Shown piece by piece: positions 7,799 through 15,551 of a DNA stretch of 64,000 nucleotides (position 1 is its first letter; every line of letters starts with the position of its first letter). Both the position numbers and the translations under genes were made by a program. The stretch lies in contig NZ_JACHDP010000001.1 in the NCBI RefSeq assembly GCF_014201145.1, forward strand, positions 186,001-250,000, written 5' to 3'. The stretch is from Micromonospora parathelypteridis. Its GTDB lineage: Bacteria; Actinomycetota; Actinomycetes; Mycobacteriales; Micromonosporaceae. The notes under the pieces were generated by a model that saw only the letters and a list, made by a program, of their open reading frames with translations, had not been told where the DNA came from and did no database searches.

Positions 7799-8478
7799 TG
7801 GGAGACGGGCCGCTCAGGAGTACGCGCCGCGAGCGCCTCCGCTGCTTCGGTCTCCGCCGCCTTGGCCGCCTTCGCCGCCAGGTAGCCGGCGTTCGCCGGG
7901 GAGAGGAAGACGCTGGTGGGCACCCGTTCGGCGACCTCCAGACCGAGGCGGGTCAACTGCTCCGCCTTGTCCGGGTTGCTGCTCAGCAGTCGAATCCGCG
8001 GCACGCCCAGCGTGGCCAGCATCTGCGCGGCGGCGGTGTAGTCCCGCTCGTCCTCGCCCCGACCCAGCGCGACGTTGGCCTGGTAGGTGTCCAGCCCGGC
8101 GTCCTGCAGCGCGTACGCGTCGAGCTTGGCGTACAGGCCGATGCCGCGGCCCTCCTGCCGCAGGTACAGCAGGAAACCGCCGAACTCGGCGATCCGTTGC
8201 ACCGCCTCGCGCAACTGCGGCCCGCAGTCGCAGCGTTGGCTGCCGAACACGTCGCCGGTCAGGCACTCGCTGTGCGGGCGGACCAGCGGCGGCTCGCCGC
8301 CGGCGGCGAGCCGATCCAGCGCGCCCGCCCAGTCACCCAGGCCGAGGGCGAGGTGCTCCCGACCGTCGACCAGACCCTTGAACGAGAACACCCGGACGGT
8401 CGTGGCGTAACCGTCGGGGAAGGACAGTGGCACCGTGACCTGCGTACGGATCGTGGCGACCGGCAATGCTTCGGGCAT
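7795..8478 (-). CDS. ribA: GTP cyclohydrolase II (second-copy type, no RibB domain)
   Basis: The 227-aa stand-alone RibA opens the imidazole ring of GTP. The zinc site is complete: HSECLTGDVFGSQRCDCG supplies the three cysteines (near residues 85-97). RQEGRGIG binds the phosphate, and GEDERDYT holds the catalytic Asp and Arg. The tyrosine of DAYALQD, which matches E. coli Tyr105, is kept. This is the residue that in Streptomyces paralogues distinguishes normal product from a formylated one, so the ordinary product is expected. The ATG at 8478 follows AAGGAG by about 5 nt. The DHBP-synthase domain typical of the housekeeping RibBA is missing, so this is probably an extra copy. Confidence 0.95.
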   Translation of the reverse strand: MPEALPVATIRTQVTVPLSFPDGYATTVRVFSFKGLVDGREHLALGLGDWAGALDRLAAGGEPPLVRPHSECLTGDVFGSQRCDCGPQLREAVQRIAEFGGFLLYLRQEGRGIGLYAKLDAYALQDAGLDTYQANVALGRGEDERDYTAAAQMLATLGVPRIRLLSSNPDKAEQLTRLGLEVAERVPTSVFLSPANAGYLAAKAAKAAETEAAEALAARTPERPVSQ

Positions 8479-8535
8479 GGGACTCCTTCGTCCGGCGCCA
8501 CCGCCGCGCGGCGACGCGTAGCGTCTCACAACCGA

Positions 8536-9474
8536 TCAACAACCGCCGCTGGAGGCGGCTTCCCGGGCGGCGGCGGGAACCCGGCTCCGCCGGGCCAGCA
8601 ACACGGCGGCGCCGGGCAGGCTGGCCACCAACACCAGAGCCCCGTAGACGGTGGCGGTGGCGACACCCTGGGCCGCGCTGAGCCCCGCCGCCCCGAACAC
8701 CCACGCGGCCACTCCCTCGCGTGGCCCGAAGCCGGCGACGTTCAACGGCAGGCCCATGGCGAGCAGGGCGAGCAGCGTCAGCGGCAGTAGCCGCGACAGT
8801 GGGGCGTCCGCACCGGCGGTGCGCGCCGCCACCAGGAAGGTGGCCAGGTGACCGGCGACCATCACGGCGGAGGCGATCAGCACGCCGAGCCAGGTGCGCC
8901 GGGCCAGCAGCCCGGACCGCACGTCCGCCACGGCGGTACGCGCCGCTCTCGCCCAACGCGATCGGCCGGCGTTCGGAACGGCCCGGGCCAGCAGCACCGC
9001 GACCAGCCCGCCCGCGACGAGCAGCACGGCGGCGACCGGCAGGTAGGGCCGCACCGGGGACGGGAAGGCCGCGAGCACCACCAGGGCGACTCCGACCAGG
9101 ACGACCTGCCCGGCGGTACGCTCCCAGATCACCGCACGGATGCCCCGGCTGACGTCACCGGCGTCGCGGCCGTGGCGTACCGCCCGGTGCACGTCGCCGA
9201 GCACCCCACCGGGCAGGGTGGCGTTGAGGAACACCGCCCGGTAGCAGTGCGCCACCGCGGTCGCCAGGGGCAGCCGCACGCCCAGGCCACCGGCGACCAG
9301 GCTCCACCGCCAGGCCGCGCAGACCGTGGTGACCAGCCCGATCAGCAGCGCCGCGGTCAGCGCCGGAGCGTCGATCAGTCGCACTCCGGCGAGGAACGGG
9401 CCGCCCCCCACCTGCCACAGCAGGACGGCGAGCAGACCCACCCCGCCGACCAATCGTGCCCAGGCCCAGAACAT
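8536..9474 (-). CDS. UPF0104 / LPG-synthase-TM-like polytopic membrane protein
   Basis: The 312-aa protein has seven to eight hydrophobic helices and matches the membrane (flippase-like) half of lysylphosphatidylglycerol synthases. It includes the family loop YRAVFLNATLPGGVLGDVHR near residue 80 and the late segment NVAGFGPREGVAAWVFG near 250. There is no tRNA-dependent aminoacyl-transferase domain, so it is a transporter/flippase candidate and not an aminoacyl-PG synthase. It lies 57 nt from ribA and 66 nt from the methyltransferase on the same strand, so it is probably in one operon with both and may move the pathway product or its lipid intermediate. Confidence 0.85.
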   Translation of the reverse strand: MFWAWARLVGGVGLLAVLLWQVGGGPFLAGVRLIDAPALTAALLIGLVTTVCAAWRWSLVAGGLGVRLPLATAVAHCYRAVFLNATLPGGVLGDVHRAVRHGRDAGDVSRGIRAVIWERTAGQVVLVGVALVVLAAFPSPVRPYLPVAAVLLVAGGLVAVLLARAVPNAGRSRWARAARTAVADVRSGLLARRTWLGVLIASAVMVAGHLATFLVAARTAGADAPLSRLLPLTLLALLAMGLPLNVAGFGPREGVAAWVFGAAGLSAAQGVATATVYGALVLVASLPGAAVLLARRSRVPAAAREAASSGGC

Positions 9475-9540
9475 CGACGCCGGCCCTCCCCTTGAAGATC
9501 GTCCACTTGCCCTAGTGCACGTACCCAGGGCGTGAACGGT

Positions 9541-10359
9541 TCATCCGCCCGCGAGGAGGTCGCGATGCTCGACCTGCACGGTGAGCCGACCGGCCGCCGC
9601 GTCGGCCAGCCGGCGCTGGGCGTACTCGTGGGCCGGTCCGGCCAGGTCGGGGCGCTGCTCGCAGGCCGCACCCAGCCAGCCTCGGAACCACTCGGCGGCC
9701 AGGTCGGCCTGCTCCGGGCCGAGGTGCCACGGGCTGAGCCGTTCCCGTACGTCGACACCACGGCGGGCGAACGCGGAGGCGGTGGCGGCGACGGCGTCCG
9801 GGCCGAGCAGCCGCCGGCCGTCGACGGTACGCCGCTGGTGGTCGTTGAACGCGGCCTCGACCGCCGCGTCCAACGGGTCGGCCGGGCTGAGCCGGACCCG
9901 CCCGGTCACCGAGATGGCGAACAGGGCGGGGCGGCCGACGCAGGCGGCCACCACCCGCTCGATCTCCTCGGCGCTGAGCATGTCCAGCAACGCGGACGCG
10001 GTGACCAGGGAACCGTCGGCCAGGTCGGCGGCGCTCAGCCGGGTGAGGTCACCGCACCGCGTGCTCACGGTGACCGGGGCGCCGTCGGCGGCGGTCACCC
10101 CGGTCATGCCGTCGGCGGCGCGGGCCAGCAGGTCGGCGTCCCGGTCGTGCAGCACCCAGTGCTGCGGGCCGGGCAACCGGGTGGCCAGCCAGCGGCTCAT
10201 CGAGCCGGTGCCGCTGCCCAGGTCATGGATCACCGTCGGGGCGTCACCGATCAGCCGGGGGCGGACGGCGTCCAGCAGGTCCTCGGCGCGCGCCGCCGCG
10301 TCGGCCGGCTCCCGCAACCGCAGCCAGTCGGCGAACGGCAGGGTCTCCTCGACGGTCAT
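9541..10359 (-). CDS. Class I SAM-dependent methyltransferase
   Basis: The 272-aa protein has the SAM-binding motif VIHDLGSGTGSMSRWL (near residue 45) followed by an acidic-turn strand ending HDRDADLL, as in class I methyltransferases. Its substrate is not recognisable. It starts at ATG 10359, overlapping the stop of the GT4 gene by 4 nt (ATGA). It is the last of a tightly coupled series (dehydrogenase, PTPS-like protein, GT4, methyltransferase), so it is expected to methylate an intermediate or product of that pathway. Confidence 0.85.
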   Translation of the reverse strand: MTVEETLPFADWLRLREPADAAARAEDLLDAVRPRLIGDAPTVIHDLGSGTGSMSRWLATRLPGPQHWVLHDRDADLLARAADGMTGVTAADGAPVTVSTRCGDLTRLSAADLADGSLVTASALLDMLSAEEIERVVAACVGRPALFAISVTGRVRLSPADPLDAAVEAAFNDHQRRTVDGRRLLGPDAVAATASAFARRGVDVRERLSPWHLGPEQADLAAEWFRGWLGAACEQRPDLAGPAHEYAQRRLADAAAGRLTVQVEHRDLLAGG

Positions 10360-11405
10360 TCCGCCACCTCTCTCAGCACGGCGGCCAGCAACCCGACGGT
10401 CGCCGGCCAGTCGGTCAGGGTGTCGCGCCGGGCGAGGGCAGCACGCCGCAGCCGGCCCCGCAGCGCGTCGTCGCCCAGCCACCAGCTCAGCGCGCCGGCC
10501 AGCGCGGCCGGGTCGTCCGGCGGGACGAGCAGACCCGGGAGGTCACCGTCGGGGGTACGGCCGAGTGCCTCCGGTACGCCGCCCACCTGGGTGCCCAGCA
10601 CCGGCAGGCCGCGGGCCAGCGCCTCGGTGACGACCATGCCGTACGTCTCGCCCCGCGACGGCAGCACCAGCAGGTCGGCGGCGGCGTACGCGGAGTCGAG
10701 CGCCGCCCCGGTCAGCGGGCCGGCCAGCCGGACCCGGTCGGCGAGGCCCGCACCGGCGAGTCGGTCACGCAGCCGGTGCACCAGGTCGGGCTCCCGGGTC
10801 AGCGTGCCGGCGCAGACCAGCGTCCAGGGAACCCCGGCCAGGACGGTCAGGGCGTCGACCAGCACGTCGTGACCCTTGTGGAGGGTGACCGCGGCCACGC
10901 AGAGTAGCCGGTTACCGGTGGCCGAGCCGGGGGGTACCGGCGGCGCTGGCGTCACCCCCGGCGGCGCAACCCGGACGCGGTCGGTGGGCAGCGGGTGGCG
11001 CAGCAGCAGACGGCGGCGGGTCCACTCGCTGGTGGTGACGACGGCCCGCGCGGTGGCCAGTGCTCGCGCCTCGGCCTCGTCGTCCAGCGGCATGTGCACC
11101 AGGACGACCAGCCGCAACCGGCGGGCGTGCGGGGCGAGCAGGTCCGGCACGGTCGAGGCGATCAGACCGTCGAGCAGCACCACGGCGTCGTCGGGCGCGG
11201 CGGCGAGCACCTCGGCCAGCTTTGCCCGGTCGGCCGGCCCGGGGTGCGGCCACGCGCCGGGCACCGGGTGCTCGTGCACCGCCCAGCCGCGCTCGCCCAG
11301 CCCCGTGCAGATCCGCCGGTCGTAGGTGTTGCCACCGCTGGGCGTGGTCGGGTCGTCGATGTCACCGGGCAGGACGACGTGCACCGCCCGGCCCGCATCG
11401 ATCAC
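10356..11405 (-). CDS. Family 4 glycosyltransferase (GT-B fold)
   Basis: The 349-aa GT4 enzyme shows the N-terminal acceptor loop [14 protein letters not shown], a mid-protein hinge [19 protein letters not shown], and the donor-binding motif [19 protein letters not shown] with the paired glutamates (near residue 245-255). It transfers a sugar from an NDP-sugar with retention. The GTG start at 11405 overlaps the PTPS-like gene's stop by 4 nt. The acceptor is unknown; its place between the PTPS-like and methyltransferase genes suggests it glycosylates a pterin-like or other small pathway intermediate. Confidence 0.9.
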   Translation of the reverse strand: MIDAGRAVHVVLPGDIDDPTTPSGGNTYDRRICTGLGERGWAVHEHPVPGAWPHPGPADRAKLAEVLAAAPDDAVVLLDGLIASTVPDLLAPHARRLRLVVLVHMPLDDEAEARALATARAVVTTSEWTRRRLLLRHPLPTDRVRVAPPGVTPAPPVPPGSATGNRLLCVAAVTLHKGHDVLVDALTVLAGVPWTLVCAGTLTREPDLVHRLRDRLAGAGLADRVRLAGPLTGAALDSAYAAADLLVLPSRGETYGMVVTEALARGLPVLGTQVGGVPEALGRTPDGDLPGLLVPPDDPAALAGALSWWLGDDALRGRLRRAALARRDTLTDWPATVGLLAAVLREVAE

Positions 11406-11806
11406 AGCGACCGCTCGTAGCTGGCCCAGGCGACGTGCGACTCGTGCAGGGTGACGGTGATGCCCGCCAGCTCGCGTGCGCCGGCGCCCAACTCGCCGGC
11501 GTGTACGCGCTCGGCCAACCGGTCCGCGATGGTGCGGGCCAGCACCTCGGTGGTGGTGTTCACCCCGGCGAAGGCCGGCTCGTCGTCGAGGTTGCGGTAG
11601 CTCAGCTCGCTGAGCACGGCCCGCAGCTGCTCGGTGGCCAGGCCGATGTCGACCACGATGCCGTCGGAGTCCAGGTCGGCACGGCGGAACGTCGCGTCCA
11701 CCACGAACGTCGCCCCGTGCAGGCGCTGGGCAGGGCCGAACACCTCGCCCCGGAAACTGTGGGCGATCATCATGTGATCCCGAACGGTCACGCTAAACAC
11801 GGTCAC
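11402..11806 (-). CDS. 6-pyruvoyl-tetrahydropterin synthase homologue lacking catalytic residues
   Basis: The 134-aa protein has the T-fold of PTPS/QueD. Active members have zinc histidines (HS..F, then HGH) and a nucleophilic Cys just before LHGH. Here the first His is kept (AHSFRG), but the usual Cys is Ala ([11 protein letters not shown]) and the third zinc His is Ala (HGA instead of HGH). The late glutamate region [15 protein letters not shown] remains. It therefore probably cannot do normal PTPS or QueD chemistry but may still bind a pterin-like ligand. I recall S. coelicolor SCO6650 being described in the same terms from its crystal structure. GTG start at 11806; 4-nt overlaps on both sides. 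Confidence 0.88.
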   Translation of the reverse strand: MTVFSVTVRDHMMIAHSFRGEVFGPAQRLHGATFVVDATFRRADLDSDGIVVDIGLATEQLRAVLSELSYRNLDDEPAFAGVNTTTEVLARTIADRLAERVHAGELGAGARELAGITVTLHESHVAWASYERSL

Positions 11807-12786
11807 TCCCCGTCGTCGTAGGTGATGAGGTGGCAGAGCGCGGGAAGGTCACCCGCGCTCAGTCTGGCGAGCACGTCGGGTAGCTCCGCGAACCGGGACG
11901 CACCGGTGATCAGCGCGTCGAAGGCCGGATCGTCGAGCAGGTCCAGGGCTAGCGCCAGCCGGTCGGTGTAGCTGCGGCGCCCCCGCCGGGCGGGTGCGAC
12001 CATGCCGACCTGACTGCTGCGGACGGTCAGTCGACCGGAGTGGAACGCCCCGCCCAGCGACACCTGCACCGGGCGGTCGCCGTACCAGCTCAGCTCGATG
12101 ACCGTGCCCTCCGGCGCGAGCAGGTCAAGGGAGCGTTGCAGGCCGGCCCCGCTGGCGCTGGCGTGCACGACCAGGTCCCGGTCACCGGTCGCGTCGGCCG
12201 GTTGGGCGAATTCGACGCCGAGCGCGCCGGCCACCCCGGCCCGGCGGGCGTCGGTGTCGATCAGCTCGACCTCGACGCCGGGGAATCGGGCGAGCAACGC
12301 GGCGACGCAGCAGCCCACCATGCCCGCGCCGACCACGCTGACCCGGTCTCCGACCAGCGGCGCCGCGTCCCACAGCGCGTTGACAGCGGTCTCCACCGTG
12401 CCGGCCAGCACCGCCCGGGCGGCCGGCACCCCGTCGGGCACCGGCACCACGGCGGTGGCCGGCACGACGTACGCGCTCTGGTGCGGGTGCAGGCAGAACA
12501 CCGTGCGCCCGAGCAGTTCCGGCGGGCCCTGCTCGACCACGCCGACGCTGAGATAGCCGTACTTCACCGGGCCGGGGAAGTCACCCTCCTGGAACGGCGC
12601 GCGCATCGCGGCGTGCTGGTCGGCGGGCACGCGACCGGCGAAGACCAGCGTCTCGGTGCCCCGGCTGACCCCGGAGTAGCGGGTACGGACCAGCACCTCG
12701 TCGGGCCCCGGCGTCGGCAGCGACACCGGCCGGATCTCCGCCGCGCCGGGCTCGCGCACCCAGCAGGCGTACGCCTCGCGGTTCAC
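11803..12786 (-). CDS. Medium-chain dehydrogenase, zinc-ligand-poor (BchC-like)
   Basis: The 327-aa MDR protein has the GroES-like N-terminal half and a Rossmann motif [17 protein letters not shown] near residue 160. The usual catalytic-zinc motif is replaced by [18 protein letters not shown], as in BchC-type dehydrogenases that lack the canonical Cys. It likely oxidises or reduces an alcohol/carbonyl on the pathway intermediate using NAD(P). GTG 12786 is preferred because AGGTGAGG lies about 8 nt upstream; an in-frame GTG at 12801 has no such site. It is the first gene of the leftward operon and is divergent from the CDP-alcohol phosphatidyltransferase across 94 bp. Confidence 0.82.
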   Translation of the reverse strand: MNREAYACWVREPGAAEIRPVSLPTPGPDEVLVRTRYSGVSRGTETLVFAGRVPADQHAAMRAPFQEGDFPGPVKYGYLSVGVVEQGPPELLGRTVFCLHPHQSAYVVPATAVVPVPDGVPAARAVLAGTVETAVNALWDAAPLVGDRVSVVGAGMVGCCVAALLARFPGVEVELIDTDARRAGVAGALGVEFAQPADATGDRDLVVHASASGAGLQRSLDLLAPEGTVIELSWYGDRPVQVSLGGAFHSGRLTVRSSQVGMVAPARRGRRSYTDRLALALDLLDDPAFDALITGASRFAELPDVLARLSAGDLPALCHLITYDDGE

Positions 12787-12880
12787 CGTCGCGCACCTCA
12801 CCTTTTGCTCCGGGCCGAACCGAACGGCCGCCGTTTCCGTGTTCCCTGTTGGGGTCGTCGATCATAAACACGGAGGTACG

Positions 12881-13666
12881 GTGCCCACAGTTCGAAGTGG
12901 TCCGAGGATCGGGCTGACCGCGCAACTGGCCGTGCTGGCGGCGCTGGCCGTCACGGTGGGGCTGAGCCCGGCGGGCTGGCTGGTCGGGGTCGGCTACGGG
13001 GTGGTCACCTGCCTCGCGTTGAACCAGGGCCTGCACCGGGCCGACGCGTCCCGGTTGGGCCCCGCCGACCGGGTGACGCTGACCCGGGCGATCCTGGTCG
13101 GCGCGGTCGCCGCGCTGGTGGTGGACTCGTTCGGCCGGCCAGCGCCGGTGGGGCTGCTGGTCACGGTGAGCGCGGTGGCGCTGCTGCTGGACGCGGTGGA
13201 CGGCCAGGTGGCCCGGCGTACCCGCACGGTCAGCGCGCTGGGCGCCCGCTTCGACATGGAGGTCGACGCGTTCCTCATCCTGGTGCTCAGCGTGTACGTC
13301 GCGCCGACCGCCGGCGTGTGGGTGCTGGCCATCGGCGCGATGCGGTACGCGTTCGTCGCGGCGATGGTGGTGCTGCCGTGGCTGGACGGGCCGCTGCCGC
13401 CGCGCTACTGGCGCAAGGTGGTGGCCGCCGCGCAGGGAGTCCTGCTGGCGGTGGCCGCCGCGCGGGTGCTGCCTGAGCCGTGGACCACGCTGGTGCTGGT
13501 GGCGGCGCTGGCGATGCTGGTCGAGTCGTTCGGCCGCGACGTGGCGTGGCGGTGGCGACACCGCCCCACCGTCGCGCCGGAACCCGTCACCGTGCCTCCT
13601 CGGCTGCCGGTGCGCGCCTTGGCGGCCAGTTCGGGCGGTAGCGTCCACTCCGACTGGAGGCCGTGA
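12881..13666 (+). CDS. CDP-alcohol phosphatidyltransferase family protein
   Basis: The 261-aa integral membrane protein has about six helices. Its complete CDP-OH-P signature D-x2-DG-x2-AR-x8-G-x3-D-x3-D can be read at LDAVDGQVARR...GARFDMEVD (near residue 100-125). Such enzymes move a phosphatidyl or phospho-alcohol group from a CDP-alcohol onto a second alcohol in the membrane. The acceptor is not predictable. The GTG start at 12881 has GGAGG 4-5 nt upstream. It overlaps the sulfatase-like gene by one nucleotide (TGATG), so the two act together, perhaps in making and modifying a phospholipid-type anchor. Confidence 0.9.
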   Translation: MPTVRSGPRIGLTAQLAVLAALAVTVGLSPAGWLVGVGYGVVTCLALNQGLHRADASRLGPADRVTLTRAILVGAVAALVVDSFGRPAPVGLLVTVSAVALLLDAVDGQVARRTRTVSALGARFDMEVDAFLILVLSVYVAPTAGVWVLAIGAMRYAFVAAMVVLPWLDGPLPPRYWRKVVAAAQGVLLAVAAARVLPEPWTTLVLVAALAMLVESFGRDVAWRWRHRPTVAPEPVTVPPRLPVRALAASSGGSVHSDWRP

Positions 13667-15399
13667 TGACCCTTCCCGCCCGGGTGCGCCGGCTCACCGG
13701 CCGGTTCCGCGCGCACCGCCCGGGGGTTGACGCGTCCCCGCGTACCCCTGGGGTTTCTCCCGGCCGGGCCCGGCGGACGGCGAGGGTGGCGGGCAGCGTG
13801 CTGGCCGTTCTCCTGGTGTTCGCCGTGCTGGTGGGCCCGGACCGGCTCGGCCTGCTGACGCCCGGCGCGTTCCTGCGCATCCCGCTGGAGGGGTTGCTCG
13901 TCGGCGCGCTCCTGCTGGCCCTGCCGGCGCGGCCCCGGCGGGTGGTGGTGGCCGTGGTCGGTCCGCTGCTCGGCCTGCTGGCCATCGTGAAGCTCGCCGA
14001 CCTGGGCTTCCGGACGGCCCTCGACCGGCCGTTCGACCTGGTACTGGACTGGTTGCTGCTCGACGACGCGTACGGCTTCGTCCGGGACTCCTTCGGTCGC
14101 GCCGGCGCGGTCGGCGCGGCGGTGGGTGTCGTGCTGCTCGTCGGCGCGCTGCTGCTGGTGCTGACGCTGGCGCTGCGGCGGCTGGCGTCGCTGCTGGTCC
14201 GCCACGAACGCGCCGCGACCCGGACGGTGGCCGCGCTGACCGTCGTCTGGGTGGCGTGTGCCGTCGTCGGAGTGCGGGTCGTGCCGGGCGTTCCGGTGGC
14301 CGACACTCAGATCACGGCGCTGGTCGGCGCGCACGCCGCTCAGGTGGACCAGCGGCTGCGTGACCGGGAGGTGTTCACCGCCCAGATCGACGCCGACCCG
14401 TTCCGCGACGTCCCGGGTGACCAACTCCTGACCGGGCTGCGCGGCAAGGACGTCATCCTCGCCTTCGTGGAGAGCTACGGGCGCGACGCGGTGGAGGACC
14501 CGGAGTTGGCGCCGCAGGTCAACGCCGTGTTGGACGCCGGGACCGAGCGGCTGCGCGCGGCCGGGTACGAGGCCCGCAGCGGCTTCCTCACCTCACCGAC
14601 CTTCGGCGGCGGCAGTTGGTTGGCGCACGACACGTTGCTGTCGGGTCTGTGGACGGACAACGAGCAGCGCCACCGCAGCCTGCTGGCCAGCGACCGGCTC
14701 ACCCTCAACGGCGCGTTCCAACGGGCCGGCTGGCAGACGGTCGGGGTGCTGCCGGCCGCCACCCAGCCCTGGCCGGAGAAGGGTTTCTTCTCCTTCGACC
14801 GTTACTACGACGCGGAGGCCCTGGGCTATCGGGGGCCGAAGTTCAGTTACGCGCCGATGCCCGACCAGTACACGATGCAGTTCTTCCAGCAGCGGGTACG
14901 GGCCGACGCGGACCGTCCGCTGATGGCGGAGATCCCGCTGATCTCCAGCCACTCACCGTGGACGGCCGTGCCCCGGATGATCGGCTGGGACCAGGTTGGC
15001 GACGGTTCGGTCTACGGCAGCGCCGCGACCGGCGAGGACGGTGGCGAGGCCGACGACCGGGACACCGGCCAGGTCCGGGCCGGTTACCGGCAGGCCATCG
15101 GTTACTCGTTGGAGACGCTGATCTCGTACGTGCAGACCTACGGGGACGACGACCTGGTGCTGGTCTTCCTCGGTGACCACCAGCCCGCCCCGGTGGTCAC
15201 CGGCGAGGGCACCAGCCGGGACGTCCCGATCACCATCGTGGCCCGCGATCCGGCGGTGCTGGATCGGGTGTCGGGTTGGGGCTGGCAGCAGGGGCTACGG
15301 CCCGGGCCGGACGCTCCGGTGTGGCCGATGGACAGCTTCCGGGACCGGTTCCTGACCGCCTTCGGTCCGTCGACACCGCCGATCGCCGCGCCGCGCTAA
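13666..15399 (+). CDS. LTA-synthase-like membrane sulfatase/phosphotransferase
   Basis: The 577-aa protein has four to five N-terminal helices (to about residue 185), then an extracellular alkaline-phosphatase-fold domain. Visible are the metal-site VILAFVESYGRD near 265, the nucleophile region TSPTFGGGSWLAHDTLLSG near 305, and the C-terminal metal motif VFLGDHQPAP near 500. This layout is shared with lipoteichoic acid synthases and phosphoethanolamine transferases, which act on the outer face of the membrane. ATG 13666 lies 5 nt after GGAGG; GTG 13663 is possible but badly spaced. It is coupled to the CDP-alcohol phosphatidyltransferase. Confidence 0.85.
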   Translation: MTLPARVRRLTGRFRAHRPGVDASPRTPGVSPGRARRTARVAGSVLAVLLVFAVLVGPDRLGLLTPGAFLRIPLEGLLVGALLLALPARPRRVVVAVVGPLLGLLAIVKLADLGFRTALDRPFDLVLDWLLLDDAYGFVRDSFGRAGAVGAAVGVVLLVGALLLVLTLALRRLASLLVRHERAATRTVAALTVVWVACAVVGVRVVPGVPVADTQITALVGAHAAQVDQRLRDREVFTAQIDADPFRDVPGDQLLTGLRGKDVILAFVESYGRDAVEDPELAPQVNAVLDAGTERLRAAGYEARSGFLTSPTFGGGSWLAHDTLLSGLWTDNEQRHRSLLASDRLTLNGAFQRAGWQTVGVLPAATQPWPEKGFFSFDRYYDAEALGYRGPKFSYAPMPDQYTMQFFQQRVRADADRPLMAEIPLISSHSPWTAVPRMIGWDQVGDGSVYGSAATGEDGGEADDRDTGQVRAGYRQAIGYSLETLISYVQTYGDDDLVLVFLGDHQPAPVVTGEGTSRDVPITIVARDPAVLDRVSGWGWQQGLRPGPDAPVWPMDSFRDRFLTAFGPSTPPIAAPR

Positions 15400-15551
15400 C
15401 GGCAGCCAGCGCCGATTCGGACAAATTGCCCATAAGCTATTAAATACCTCGCTACGCTCCCCTCGCACATCGGACACATCGGGGGCGTGATGAGATTTCT
15501 TCGTGGGGTAGCCGCAGGTCACGGGCTGCGGCGCTGGTCGCCGTCGGTGGC

